A DNA stretch of 64,000 nt. It comes from Rutpela maculata. Taxonomy: Eukaryota; Arthropoda; Insecta; Coleoptera; Cerambycidae. This document shows, piece by piece, positions 11,494 to 22,116 of this stretch. The stretch is from assembly GCA_936432065.2 (NCBI GenBank), contig OW386285.2, positions 175,379,984 through 175,443,983 on the forward strand. The letters are read 5' to 3'. The position numbers were made by a program, and so were the translations under genes. Within the stretch, counting starts at the first letter, position 1. Each line of letters opens with the position of its first letter. Below the pieces are notes generated by a model that worked only from the letters and a program-made list of their open reading frames with translations, did no database searches and was not told the DNA's origin.

Positions 11494-12572
11494 CTGTATC
11501 AGTTCTGTTATATTTACTTTTAATTAAAATACATTTTGTTTTATTTGTATTTACACACATACTGTTTAGTTCTAACCATTTTTGTAGCGACTTAAGTTCA
11601 TCATTTAAAGTGTTTACTATTTCATCTATATCGTCACTTATGAAAGATAATAAAGTAATCATCAGCGAATAGACGGATATTGCACTTATCTACATTCTGC
11701 ACTATGTCGTTTATATATAGTAGAAAAGATTAGGTCCCAATACTGTCCCTTGTGGTACTCCGAATACGCTTGGTTTTAATGTAGATATATGATCGTTATA
11801 TTTTGTCACTTGAGCCTGATTGGATAAATAATCACTAAACCACTTAATAATTGTAGTACCTAAGCCAAAGTTTTTTAGTTTTAACAGTAGAAGATCCAAG
11901 GGCGGATTTAGAAATTTCAATAATTTTTTTCTCGTCTGTGGCGCATGGGACCCATACGAAATATGGGAAATAACATCTAGAGAAGCACTCCTCTAACTAA
12001 AAAATTTTGAAAAAGCAGTTTGCGAAGTGCGAGTGCCCCCCCCCCCCCCAAGCCAAGGGACTTCCGTTTAAAATTATTCTTTTTTGTCATATACATTTTA
12101 CTTTTCATCAAAATGCAACAATAGGTTTTGGAGTTTATGAAAATATTTTTATTACTAATTGAGATACAACGAATTGAAATTTTGTAAATTGTAAATTACA
12201 AAATTTCAGTTCATTGTATTTCAGTTAATGAGTTAATAATGAAAATATTTTCATAAACTCCAAAACCTATTGTTGGATTTTGATGAAAAGTAAAATGTAT
12301 ATGACAAAAGAGAATAATTTTAAACGGGAGTCCCTTGGCTCAGGGGGGGGGGGGGGGCACTCGAATTTTGAAATTTTTTTTCGCAAACTGCTTTTTCAAA
12401 ATTTCTTAGGGGTCGTTAGAGGTGTTCTAGATGTTATTTCTCATATTTCGTATGGGTCCCATGCGCCACAGACGAGAAAAAAATTATTGAAATTTCTAGA
12501 TCCGCCCTTGAGAAGATCTCTATTTATAGTCTCAAATGCTCTACAAAAGTCCAAAAATACGACACACATTTA
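11432..12572 (-). pseudogene. LINE reverse transcriptase fragment split by a hAT foldback
   Basis: Minus strand. The short upstream segment (about 12572-12519) encodes VVFLDFCRAFETINRDLL (motif A). The downstream segment (11888-11500) encodes LLLKLKNFGLG, then GVPQGTVLGPNLF, FADD and thumb-like residues, with stops. The 614-bp insertion 11897-12510 lies exactly between the two. Removing it and one copy of the 8-bp duplication rejoins the frame at the DLL codons, so the RT was already present when the hAT element landed. Both ends are truncated and no endonuclease is present. Confidence 0.8.
11897..12510. mobile_element. hAT-type foldback MITE, 614 bp, 8-bp TSD
   Basis: Starts CAAGGGCGGATTTAG and ends with its reverse complement. 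The two halves are inverted copies over almost the full length (about 300 bp each), meeting near 12195. It is flanked by AGAAGATC on both sides (11889-11896, 12511-12518), an 8-bp target-site duplication as made by hAT transposases. No coding capacity. Runs of C (about 12038-12050) and G (about 12341-12355) sit at mirrored positions. Confidence 0.9.
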
Positions 12573-12869
12573 CATTTAGTAATTATATGTTATGTTTTCA
12601 TTGGATTTTATTTTTTAACTCGCCTGTTGTTCATTATTATGACTCTTTCTTACTTAAGAAGTATATTTGTGGTTTTGTTTCACTGAAAGTAAGGTTATTA
12701 CTTACTATTAGATTATTTTATTCATTGTAATTGTTTATTTATTAAATAAAAAAAGAATTTTTTACATAAATTTTAATTTCGTTGTTAAAGTAATTCTGAT
12801 TTATATTTTATTTATACTCAAAATTTTTTTATTCATTCCATATTTGTAATAATGTAAGTTATATTATTT

Positions 12870-12985
12870 GTATGTAGTATTTTAGTCCTGAGGAAGAATA
12901 AAATTTTATTCGAAACGTCAACAAATGGAAATAACCTCGTTTATTTTCTTATCCGATATACCGACTAATTCCAAATTGAAAACTT
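12870..12985 (+). repeat. Penelope-type terminal repeat copy
   Basis: About 105 bp matching 6512-6612 in inverted orientation. Contains the hammerhead-like core at 12885-12919. The two copies bracket 6.3 kb of other retroelements, so they may be separate solo copies rather than the ends of one element. Confidence 0.6.
12885..12919 (+). ncRNA. Hammerhead ribozyme motif (Penelope type)
   Basis: GTC, CTGAGGA, a perfect self-complementary AT-rich stem II (GAATAAAATTTTATTC), then GAAAC and GTC. This matches the conserved CUGANGA...GAAA core with the minimal helix III typical of Penelope-like and retrozyme hammerheads. Stem II has no obvious stable loop, so a few terminal pairs must open. Best-preserved ribozyme core in the window. 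Confidence 0.65.
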
Positions 12986-14299
12986 AGATACGGATACTAT
13001 TATTGAATTGATTTATGCATATCCTCAATTTGAAATATTATTATGATATAAAAAAGAAAGTTAATATATAAAATTAAACCAGAATTACCAGAAAAATGTA
13101 GCAAACATGAACATCCATAGAAAATATGAGCAAGAATAGAGCATCTACCATAAATTGCTGGTCCCTATTGCTTCTTAAAACGATTAAAAGGTGCAAGACT
13201 AAAATGAAAATACACATCCCAATGAGAGATTGAAGGAACAAAACATGAAACTAATAGGTAGTTATTAAGATGCGAATAATTGAAAAATAAAATCAGATGC
13301 TCTAGCGAACCAATAATTAAAGACATTTTTCAATTTATTTTATCCGACATTCAAAAGTTCAAAAAACAGGTATAAAAAATGAAAATTTACCCTTTTGGGA
13401 CGAAATCGCTCCAAAAGCCGAAATTATTATATTTTTCAATTGTAAGCTGATTATAATAAATAAGGAATATTGATTCAACCTAACATTTTTAAGATTTTAG
13501 AGCTAAACTCTAAAGACGTCACTAAACGGATACTATAAAAAGGGTAAAAAAAGGAAGCTAGACTTACTAGCAGCTGGTAATAATCCAAAACAAACAAAAT
13601 TGAATCTTGGACGTGATATCGTCTCAACAAGTAGTAGTAGCATTAACAGAGAAACCAATACTAAAAACAATACTAGAACCAGAATATCCACAATCATCTT
13701 CAAGCAAAGATGATGACGATCCACAACCATTGCCATCAACGTCAACAGCCACATCTGAACCAATTCCTGTACAGTTTCCGACCCATGACAAGATATTAAT
13801 ACCGATGAAATTTTAAATAAGATAATAGCTTTATTAAGTTAATTTCTAATTCTCGTTCAAGTTCTGTTCTCATAATTTTAGTTTTCTAGTTTGAGATTCG
13901 TTAAATTGTTCTTTGTTCCTGATACTCCTCTCCTATTTGTTTTTTATAAAGGTTTTTATTTTTTATGTTTGAGTTTGTTTTTTTATTTTAATAAATAAAT
14001 CGCAGTTCTAAAGAACCTATGATTTTATTTATCCTTAAACTGGTCCTTAAACATTATAATAAAAAAAAATTATTTATTAAAACTTAAAGTTTAGTACAAA
14101 ATTCCCATTCCCCGAATAAATGGTCGGCGCGAGGCCCAAAAAAATCCCTCTCCTGCTTGCTTCGCTTGTAAAATACCGCCTAAGCCCTAGACACCCAGAC
14201 CACCACTGCAAGCACAATAGGAATATATGGATCAGGAAGCAAAATAAGCATAAAGTTGAAAACATATCCTACAGCATTTCAAACTGAAATATTTAAATG
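12986..14299. other. No recognisable gene
   Basis: AT-rich sequence. A polar, Ser/Thr/Asp-rich open frame at 13607-13816 has no domain. I recognise no repeat family. Confidence 0.4.
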
Positions 14300-14780
14300 T
14301 AATTAAAACCCATGCTCAGATTATTATGCTGAAGAGGAACTACGTAGAGATGAGTTGCTATTTAACAACCTGTTATTTTATAACTGTTATTTGTAAATAG
14401 CATTAACAGACTGTTATTTCCGTTCGAAAATAACAGGTGAGAAAAAACCAGATAAGCAGCAGCGACAGCAGCATGATGTATAAAATAACGTCTCTGAAAT
14501 AACATTTGCAATCTGCGCGCTGCGGTAAGCGCATGCTAGCACTTCTCATCGATCTGTTATTTTTAAACTGTTATTTTAAACTGTTATTTCAAAATAGCAG
14601 TAGCAGTTGAAACAGTTATTAAAAAATAACTGCTTTTACCCATCACTAGAACTACGCATCATAGCAGATATCCAGGCTGCCATAAAGGCACTAGATGCAT
14701 ATAAAATCAATTCCAGACCAAAGTCTATTATTCTAATTAGTATGATTGCTGTAAGAATTTTGCACAAGCAGTTAAAAGCG
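14300..14780 (+). pseudogene. Retroelement RNase H fragment split by a hAT MITE
   Basis: Downstream of the MITE at 14345-14648 the plus strand reads IIADIQAAIKALDAYKINSR, matching the SDSQAAIKAL region of LINE-type RNase H, where the second D is part of the catalytic set. Here the first motif residue reads A rather than S. The EELR codons before the insertion appear to continue into it once the duplicated 8 bp is discounted. Only this small piece remains. Confidence 0.5.
14345..14648. mobile_element. hAT-type MITE, 304 bp, 8-bp TSD
   Basis: Begins TAGAGATGAG and ends CCCATCACTA. GAACTACG is duplicated on both sides (14337-14344, 14649-14656). The interior is rich in TGTTATTT/AAATAACA motifs near both ends. 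Its TIR (terminal inverted repeat) matches those at 19850-21052, 57361-57589 and 59908-60636, so the window holds four members of one TAGNGATGGG group. Non-coding. Confidence 0.88.
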
Positions 14781-15003
14781 ATTTCTCTTTTCTGTCGTAT
14801 CAGTAGGGACTTAAGGACCATATTCAGAACGAGAGCCTATCGGATTAGTCACTTTTAACTTCTGTGGAGTCGCGCAAAGTACAGTTTGGGACCTAATGTC
14901 ATTTTGGACTATTAATTCCGTTTCAGTCGTCGTAGCGAGATCATTTTTGGGTGTAGATCTATGTTTTCAGGGGCGAGAAACCTGATTATAACCGAGGCCC
15001 ATA

Positions 15004-15856
15004 ATACATAGGCCATGGTACATAGTACATAACCTTAAAAAAATAAAATCGGAAAAACTAATCTAGTAGCCAAGCCAAACCTCAACTCTCTTTTTTTTTC
15101 AATTAACTTAAGAAAAACAACCTAAAAACAACCTAAAAAACATCCTAAAAAATAAACCTAAAAAAAAATGAAAAAGGTTTTTCCCCGACCATGATCGAAC
15201 CCGGCCCACCAGATTCATAAGCGCAACAACATTTTATTTAAAGTTTAGGTACAATATATGTAATCACTGGATCCTAGCCCGGAGCCAGCCAAACAACCAC
15301 GGCGAACATCGCCGAGGTGGGTGTGAGGCTAGGCGGGATTGGTTCAGTTCGGCTTGGAAATAAATTCAGGGGGTCTAGAAGCTCCTGTCTGCCACGGGCA
15401 GACTTAAAAACTACCTAGATTAAAATTTTTGGTGTGTTCACATGGACCTAAAAGTAACTTAAAAATAAACACAACACTGAGAACACTAAAATCGTAGGAG
15501 AGCACACATGCAACAAACCCGAGCATTGCCGAACGAATCGACCGCGTGCGCGAGCATCGAAGACGAACTGGAAAAACTTAGTTGGCTAAGCTCACTGCGG
15601 TTCTCTTGTTGTGTTTGTCAAAAGTGACATTTCTCCGCTTTAGTGTTTACATTGTGTATGAAGATTCTCCAGACTTCTTTTTCGGCGAGTACAGTGTTAA
15701 TTTTAAATATACATGGCAAGACAACGGAATAATTCGAATGCATTATTGCATTTCAGTGATGAAAAAGTCATTTAAAATAGTGTCGGAGGGAAATTCTGCA
15801 TGCAGAAAAGCAACTGACTGGACGCTGTGTTTTTCCAATCCCGCCATCAGCTTCAA
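15004..15856. other. Left interior of the inverted-end element, no gene seen
   Basis: A-rich tracts at about 15040-15180, then moderate-GC sequence. A 95-codon frame (15582-15869) overlaps the start of HEEAD homology but in another frame and has no recognisable domain. It may include the element's promoter and 5' UTR. Confidence 0.4.
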
Positions 15857-17430
15857 ACTGCCACTTTAAAATGCGACAGACTATTCATTGCTTGTCAAGT
15901 GCGCCAGGGAGACATTGAGGACTTCTTTCGCCATGAAAATCAGGCCTACCCTCCTTCCCTGTCAGACAACAGCGACTTATATTTTGCAAAAAGTCAGATT
16001 TGCTAGATTGCCTTGTAACTAACGACCAAGTTGACATATCCATACCTTCTGCTGAAACTGAAATGATAGTAATTGATGGTGCTGCTGCTGTACATTTTCT
16101 GCGTCCTCAGCCTGGGGAAACTTTCTTCTGTTACAAAAATAAATTCGTAACTTACATCAGTAATCAATTTACTGGATCAGTTCGTCAGATTGTCGTAGTT
16201 TTTGATGAATATCATGCTGACTCTCTGAAGACTGCCGCACGCTTGAAGCGAGGAACTGGCATTAGGCGCAGAGTAGAAATTGGAGTGAGTTTTTGAGAGA
16301 CGATGAGAATAAACGAGAGCTGTTTTTATTCTTGAGTAATTTCATTGGTTTTGCATCTTACAGAGGGAAAGTTGTTGTTACTCACCTCCTCACTTCAGTC
16401 TGACCTGACGAATCTGATGCCCTGCGTCCATGAAGAAGCAGATTATAGAACGATCCTCCACATCGCTGATGAGAAGGGAAGGACACAAACATATTTTGAT
16501 CCGCACGGTCGGCACAGACGTGGTTGGTGGTGCTGGCAACTGCCTTTTTGCATGCTCTACCTGGCTGTGAAAGCTTATGGATTGCCTTGGGTGCCAGCAA
16601 GTCCTATAGCTTGTTGGATGTCTCCTCTATTATTCAGAATCTTGGGCCAGAAAGGTGTTTGGGTCTTCTCTTCTTAAATGGCTTCACAGGTAGCGACACT
16701 ACTTCTGCGTTCAGCAGCAAAGGAAAAAGAAGAGTTCTGGTGGCTTGGAAAGATTTTCCTGCAGTAAATCTTAGCTTTGAGTGCTTGTCCAAAGCTCCTT
16801 CCTTGGATGAAATTGAGCAGGCCCTACCTGTACTGGAAAGGTATGTCGTTATAATATATGACAGATGTTCAGAAGATGAAGAAATCAATACCGCCCATCT
16901 TCACCTATTCAGCAAAGGCAGAGACATTGAAAATATCCCCCATACTCAAGATGCTCTCCATCTGCATACCCAGAGAGCTGCCTATCAGGCGGGGCATATA
17001 TGGGGACAGAGTCTGACGGAGGATTTTGTTCTTCCCGACCCTGCATTGTATGGGTGGACCAAGACACCACAAGGAGTATGAAATATATTATATATATGCC
17101 ATATATTATATGGTATACACAAATCAACACACAGGGCCCTTATTCTTGATCATTCGCATTCGTATACGTATACGTTTTCCAATACAAATTGCATGGGAAA
17201 GCGTATACGTGTTCGAATGTGAATTCGCAAGGGCGAGAACCCTGGTCGTATCGCTCCTTAAATAGTATTTTGCTTCCTCCAGGTCAAGTGGACAACCCTG
17301 CCTCCGACAGGAAGGGCGTGCCGCGAGGTCATCCTGTTCCTGAAAAACCCCATGTGTAAAACGGTGTAGCTGCGGAAAATCCCAACTGCCATGCACCAGC
17401 CTGTGCAAATGCAGTTGTGAGCAAGAGTAG
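15857..17430 (+). pseudogene. 'HEEAD' family protein (nuclease-like), multiply broken
   Basis: I recognise a multicopy, uncharacterised protein family seen in many animal genomes, but no formal name. In order: FIACQVRQGDIEDFF (about 15870), a stop near 16003, VIDGAAAVHFLRP (about 16065), VVVFDEY and KRGTGIRRRVE, HEEADYRTILHI (about 16430), IRTVGTDVV (family form usually TVDTDVV), then after a frameshift VLATAFLHALPGC, LGASKSYS, FLNGFTGSDTTSAF, LERYVVIIYDR, QRAAYQAGHIWGQS. After a probable intron, WTTLPP and a Cys-rich tail (CSCGKSQLPCTSLCKCSC, about 17380-17420). The HEEAD and D-x-D blocks resemble PIN/FEN nuclease acidic motifs; this is inference. Frameshifts and the lost Asp make the copy inactive. 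Confidence 0.65.
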
Positions 17431-17690
17431 AAAAAGTTACAAGTTCAATAAAGGTAAAACCAAAAACCTCAGGGTTCACAACATACAATTGACACCCTGA
17501 TGATGATAATTATTATTGTAATACTCCTCCAGGTGCTCGGAACAAGGAGGAATTGGTATAACCTGCAATTAATGCAGAGGTCTGAAAAGCCCGCAGCGGA
17601 CACATCTACGAATGAAGACAATCTTCAATGTTCTTTGTGTGTTCTGTTCTAAATATGCAATTTATTTCAGTAAAATTAACACGTTCAGCA

Positions 17691-17744
17691 GTGTATCTTT
17701 CTTGATACACATTGTTAAAACATTGTGTATCAAAAAAGATACAC
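17691..17744. repeat. Hairpin, 20-bp arms
   Basis: GTGTATCTTTCTTGATACAC (17691-17710) is inverted at 17725-17744 with one mismatch. Each arm is itself nearly palindromic. Confidence 0.6.
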
Positions 17745-18388
17745 CGACTAATATTCTGTTTTGGGCGTGTGTATTGCTAACGCACACACTATATATGACA
17801 CACTGTATATTTTATATGGGGAATTATAAGCTCTGGCCTACTAAAATTTCCTCTGAAATTGGTTGGACGACATGGATCACATAAATTCTGTAAAAGTTCA
17901 AATTAAAACAAGACGTGATTATTATATTAAATTAAAAATAACGAAATCGCCCTGAGAGCTTGGCGCCTGAATGTGTTAAATAAAGCTTCGTTTAAAGAAG
18001 TCTTTTAACCTTTTTGAATCTCATAAACGTCAACTCATGGTTGGAGGCAAAGAAACTAATCACAATATTCCTCAGGTACCCGTGGTACACCTTCAGTACA
18101 TACTCGTTCAAACCCTAGGTATCCAAACGAGAGTAGTATGGGCCTCAGGGCCTCGAGACAGTTATAATCAGGTTTCTCGCCACCAAAAACATAGATCTAC
18201 ACCCAAAAATGATCTCGCTACGACGACTGAAAAGGAATTAATAGTCCAAAATGACATTGTACTTTGCGCGACTGTACAGAAGTTAAAAGTGACTGATCCG
18301 ATGGGCTCCCGTTCTGAATATGGTCCTTAAGTCCCTAATGACACGACAAAAAGAGAAATCGCTTTTAACCGCTTGTGCATACTTGTCA

Positions 18389-19035
18389 TGTTAGGTTCTA
18401 ATCCGCCGGACTAGAGGCAGTTGTGGCTGTTTTGGGAAGTCGTAAATTGAAAGGCATTTTACAAAAAAATCCAGATTAAAAAAAACACGAAAGTGTTGAT
18501 ATTGTGTACAGGTACAAACATACAAAATGCCTAAGGTGCTTGATCTGCTTTTCGAGTCTATCCTTTCCTGTACCAGTTTCGGTATATGCTCTGCTACCAG
18601 CCTTAATTCCTAGCTTAATTAGCTCTCTCTTAATTTGTTATTTGGAATATTGGCCGGATGTTGTAAATTTATGTGGTTAAAAGTCCAAAAATATGTACCA
18701 GGTGCTCAAAAACATGTAAAATGTAAAATAAGTAGCTCAAGAAATAACTCTTTTTTTTTCACTTTGGAGAAAAACGTTATTAGAAAAAGTTGTTCGAAAT
18801 ATTAAAATAAGCTTCGACACAAAATTTCATCAATTTCTACTTTTTTTTTTTAATAATGTAAACAGGTATAAGGCGCAGGAAGAAAACCATTTTTTTTATT
18901 AATTTAAGTTTAATCTCTTTTCTGCTTTTTATTTCGTTTAGAAATTAAAAATTTATTTCACAATTTCTTATTGTTGAAAAATAGAAAATAAAGAATTTTA
19001 TCCTCTTGTTGCATCCAACCTGTGACACACTGTGT
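18389..19035. other. No recognisable feature
   Basis: AT-rich spacer with T and A homopolymer runs. No coding or repeat signal. Confidence 0.4.
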
Positions 19036-19227
19036 TAGGGTGACCATACGTCCGGAATTTGGCTGGACAGTCCAGCATTTTGGAGTACTATCTGTGTTCA
19101 AAAAAATTTTTCCTCTCGGTCATCAAAAAATGTCGGGATCAAGAAATGATTTTTCGGATTTCTGGTCCCCCCGCACATCAATTTTTTTCCCAGCAGAAGT
19201 GTCCAGCACAAAAATCTGGTCACCCTA
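19036..19227. mobile_element. hAT-type MITE, 192 bp, 8-bp TSD
   Basis: Starts TAGGGTGACCATACG and ends TCTGGTCACCCTA. CACTGTGT is directly duplicated at 19028-19035 and 19228-19235. TIRs of this form with 8-bp duplications are typical of hAT elements. Non-coding. Confidence 0.88.
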
Positions 19228-19531
19228 CACTGTGTATATACCTATAGATACTTGAATTTTGATATTTTTTTATTTAGAATGATGAGTAGTAGTGAAGCAA
19301 AATACTATATTATTATTACTAAAAATTGTTGCTGTTATAGTGAGACTATAATGAAAAACAAAATGAAAATATACCAAATCTCCAAATAAACAGAACAAAC
19401 CACGTGTCGTTTGTTATTGATCTGTCAAATATACCCCTCCTATAAAATGTCTCCTAGTTCAGAAAATGCAAATTATTTTTTTCCAGTTTTATCCTTTAAA
19501 AATAGTGGGTTTATCAGCTTAGCAACAATAC

Positions 19532-19756
19532 TTACCCACTTACATATTCTTGTGCGATATCTAATAATTTTGTAACAAAGTTTTCATTAGTTTTACAAGC
19601 AAATGCTATCTTTAATGCATTCCATCGTTTAACGTTTAAAGAACCTATCACATTTAATAATGAAAATTCAGATTGTTTAAGGTCACTCCCTTCGTTATAT
19701 TCAATCCCGCACTTCAAAGTAGTAAGTTTGATTTCATTTTGGATTTTTTTCAACAT
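19532..19756 (-). CDS. Hypothetical short ORF or exon
   Basis: A 74-codon minus-strand frame with normal-looking composition (a helical, Lys/Leu/Asn-rich stretch with LNVKRWNALKIAFACK) starting at ATG 19756. Near its end are two possible donors (GTAAGTGG and GTAAGTAT). I recognise no domain. It could be a host exon, an old transposase piece or chance. Confidence 0.2.
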   Translation of the reverse strand: MLKKIQNEIKLTTLKCGIEYNEGSDLKQSEFSLLNVIGSLNVKRWNALKIAFACKTNENFVTKLLDIAQEYVSG

Positions 19757-19853
19757 TATTAAAAATAAAAATAAAGAGGATAGGTCATTTATAGTCCTAT
19801 CCCCTTTAATACTAGCGAAGACATTAAAATGACGTCATGGGCTTTGTTATAGT

Positions 19854-20000
19854 AGGTAAATTCGGGTTCTGAAAATAACCGTCCCAGAACTATCAGAGAA
19901 CTGTCAGGAGTTTGCGCAGTTCCAAATCCGACCGCATCAAAAGCAACTGCGCAAACTCCTGACAGTTCTCGGACGTTAATTTTCAGAACCCGAATTTACC
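19854..20000. mobile_element. Foldback MITE inserted in the hAT terminal repeat
   Basis: AGGTAAATTCGGGTTC...GAACCCGAATTTACC with arms of about 60 bp. The tetranucleotide TAGT of the host TIR is duplicated on either side (19850-19853, 20001-20004); because of terminal symmetry the duplication may be read as 3 or 4 bp. It lands inside the hAT TIR and would block that element's mobilisation. Confidence 0.8.
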
Positions 20001-20499
20001 TAGTGATGGGCTGCTAAATAGCAGTCTGCTATTTTTTAACTGCTATTTGCTTCAAAGCAGTAGCAACTGTTACGAGCTCTGATAAATAGCTGCTATTTTT
20101 TAGCAGGTTGAAATCACCAGCTGAGTCACAGAAAAAGAAACAATCAGAATAGAATCTCTCATTGGCGCGAAAAGTTCGCGCATCTACATCGCGCACTGTC
20201 AATCTCGGACGGAATTGTAAAATATTGTGCCAGGCCCGGATCACGGATTTCTTCTGTAACCGGATCGTCTGCGACAAATGGCGAGTGGCGTGATCTCGCC
20301 TCGTGATACAGTTTATATATCATGATGCCGCCTAACTAGTTAAGAAATATTGAAAATCTGAAACAAATATTATTTGTCTTCATCTAATGTTTCACAGGTT
20401 CTCTGAATCTCTACCGGTCCGTTCCTAAAAGGGGTAAAAAATATTGAGTACTGTCCTGAACTCGCCCAACAAAAGAATGGCGGAAATTTACAACACGAG

Positions 20500-20607
20500 A
20501 TCAAAGGATTTTTTGCCGACATTCCCTTCTGATTGTTTCTTCTTCTGTGGCTGAGTGCCAACGCGCCTTTGCAGCAACACAAGCAGGCTGCGTCGGCCCA
20601 ATAGCAG
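20500..20607 (+). pseudogene. hAT transposase C-terminal remnant
   Basis: One plus-strand frame reads LLIVSSSVAECQRAFAAT, resembling the conserved P-A-[TS]-S-A-x-S-E-R-x-F-S segment of the hAT dimerisation domain. Key residues are replaced and no longer upstream transposase frame is present. The similarity is by eye only, but its location inside a hAT-ended element supports it. Confidence 0.45.
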
Positions 20608-21210
20608 TAAGTCTATGATAGCAGTGATAGCACAAGCAGCGCATGCACATTCGTTCCGCTACAGCGAGCAGCCGCCAAGCGGGTCCACAGTGTAGCACTT
20701 AGGAAGGGAATATGTAATTCATGTAAAACTATTTTATTTTAACAATATTTAACACATGATTATGTTGCTCAAATATTTTACAGGAATATAAAAAATAAAC
20801 TAATAAATGTTATACAAATAATTTATATTTCTTTTGAAACTAATCATATTTAACTATCCATACAGCGATTGCGTTTTTTTTTATATAAAAAATTTTAATT
20901 TTTTGTTATCTGTTAATACGCGCCATTTAGCCAAAACAACTAATGCTAAGAAATAGCTGCTATTAAAATAGCAGCTATTTTTAACTGCTAAATGAAAATA
21001 GCAGTAGCAGAAGTAGCTGCTACACAAAAATAGCTGGTTCGACCCATCACTACTTTGTTATATGGCGCCAAATGACAAAAAGTTAAATATATGTGAATAA
21101 TGAACAGGTATGTGTAAACACATAAAGAAAAAATATATTTTAAAATTAAAAAGTAATCATTAATATTATACGTTAACATGAAATCTTATTAAAATTAATC
21201 ATCGCTTGTC

Positions 21211-21787
21211 CAATTGACGATTTGCACGAAAGAAAGTTCAGTAAAAAGTGTCATGGCGCACAGTATAATGGTATCACTGTAATTCACTGTCATAACATCG
21301 TTTTCATTATCTTTAATGTTAAACCTGCTTCCATTGACTATAAATAGTCTTTATTAGGTTGTTTCGTAGTCTACAATATTTAAAAAATGTCGAATTATGC
21401 AATTTGTCAAACACTGTTTCCAACTCTCAGTTTACTAGAAGAGTTGGCAGCAGTGATTGACAAATTGCATCATTTGACATTTTTTAAATATTGTAGACTA
21501 CGAAACAACCTAATAAAGATTATTTATATTCAATGGAAGTAGGTTTAACATTAAAGATAATGAAAACAATGTTATGATTATTATATTATAGGTATTTAAT
21601 TGTTGCAAAGTTTGGAAATTAGACGAGTTGGTCAACATGTGCAGTGAATTACAGCGATACCATTATACTGTGTGCCATGACACTTTTTACCAAACTTTCT
21701 TTCATGCAAATCGTCAATTGACGATTTGCATGAAAGAAAGTTTGGTAAAAAGTATCATGGCGCACAGTATAATGGTATCACTGTAAT
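21211..21787. repeat. Palindromic satellite: unit 1 and start of unit 2
   Basis: Unit 1 (about 21211-21717) is a near-complete palindrome: arms running outward to ACGATTTGCACGAAAG, centre near 21440 (TTTACTAGAAGAGTTGG region). Its left arm lacks about 65 bp present in other units. It joins unit 2 head-to-head at the palindrome GTCAATTGAC. Unit 2 is cut at 21787 by the ISL2EU-type element. Confidence 0.9.
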
Positions 21788-22116
21788 TGACTCCGCAAGC
21801 GTGACGTAGCATCGCCATTTTGGTTGAGGTAGATCAAGGGCCGCGTTCCAAACAAAGCTAGTTCTATACGTAAATGTCCATAGAGTGATTTTTGAAAGTG
21901 ATTATTTTATGAAAGCTGTCATTTGCTTTTAAGGTAAATACATTTGCTTGTTCCTAGAGATATAAGGTATCTATTACTAAAATAATTTTCCGACAATTTG
22001 ACTACTTTATGTGAAAAAAGTGGATGTAAAATAAATTGAGGTTATGTGTTGCTATTTTCTAAGAGATGTTTTTATATTTTTTTAGGTAAAAAATAATTGG
22101 AAAACCATCAGTTACC

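Larger units (their letters stand above)
14760..18388. mobile_element. Candidate DNA transposon with about 245-bp inverted ends
   Basis: The segment 14760-15003 (TTGCACAAGC... to the ACCGAGGCCCA region) recurs inverted at about 18145-18388 with high identity. Between them lies a broken gene of the 'HEEAD' family (15857-17430). Long inverted ends around a single gene suggest a DNA transposon, but I could not define a target-site duplication, so the true ends may be slightly outside. Smaller hairpins lie inside (about 17148-17234 and 17691-17744). Confidence 0.6.
19850..21052 (+). mobile_element. hAT element (TAGTGATGGG ends), 8-bp TSD, with nested foldback
   Basis: The right end CCCATCACTA stops at 21052 and is followed by CTTTGTTA. 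The same 8 bp lies at 19842-19849, followed by TAGT; the rest of the left TIR (GATGGG) resumes at 20005 after a 147-bp foldback. The ends carry repeated AAATAGCAG/CTGCTATTT motifs. The interior has a decayed transposase tail at about 20500-20607. About 1.05 kb without the insertion, so non-autonomous. Confidence 0.88.

Noticed and set aside
6512..12985. A single 6.5-kb element bounded by inverted Penelope-type repeats
   Set aside because: The interval contains a plus-strand LINE, a different Penelope copy with its own ribozyme and a minus-strand LINE split by a hAT. The simplest reading is independent copies of the repeat, not one element.
13607..13816. 69-codon Ser/Thr/Asp-rich frame
   Set aside because: Short, low complexity, with an overlapping antisense frame of equal length. 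No evidence of selection or homology.
15180..15240. tRNA- or SINE-like B box (GGGTTCGATC on the minus strand)
   Set aside because: No A box at the right distance, no cloverleaf and no tail were found. A single 10-bp match is not enough.
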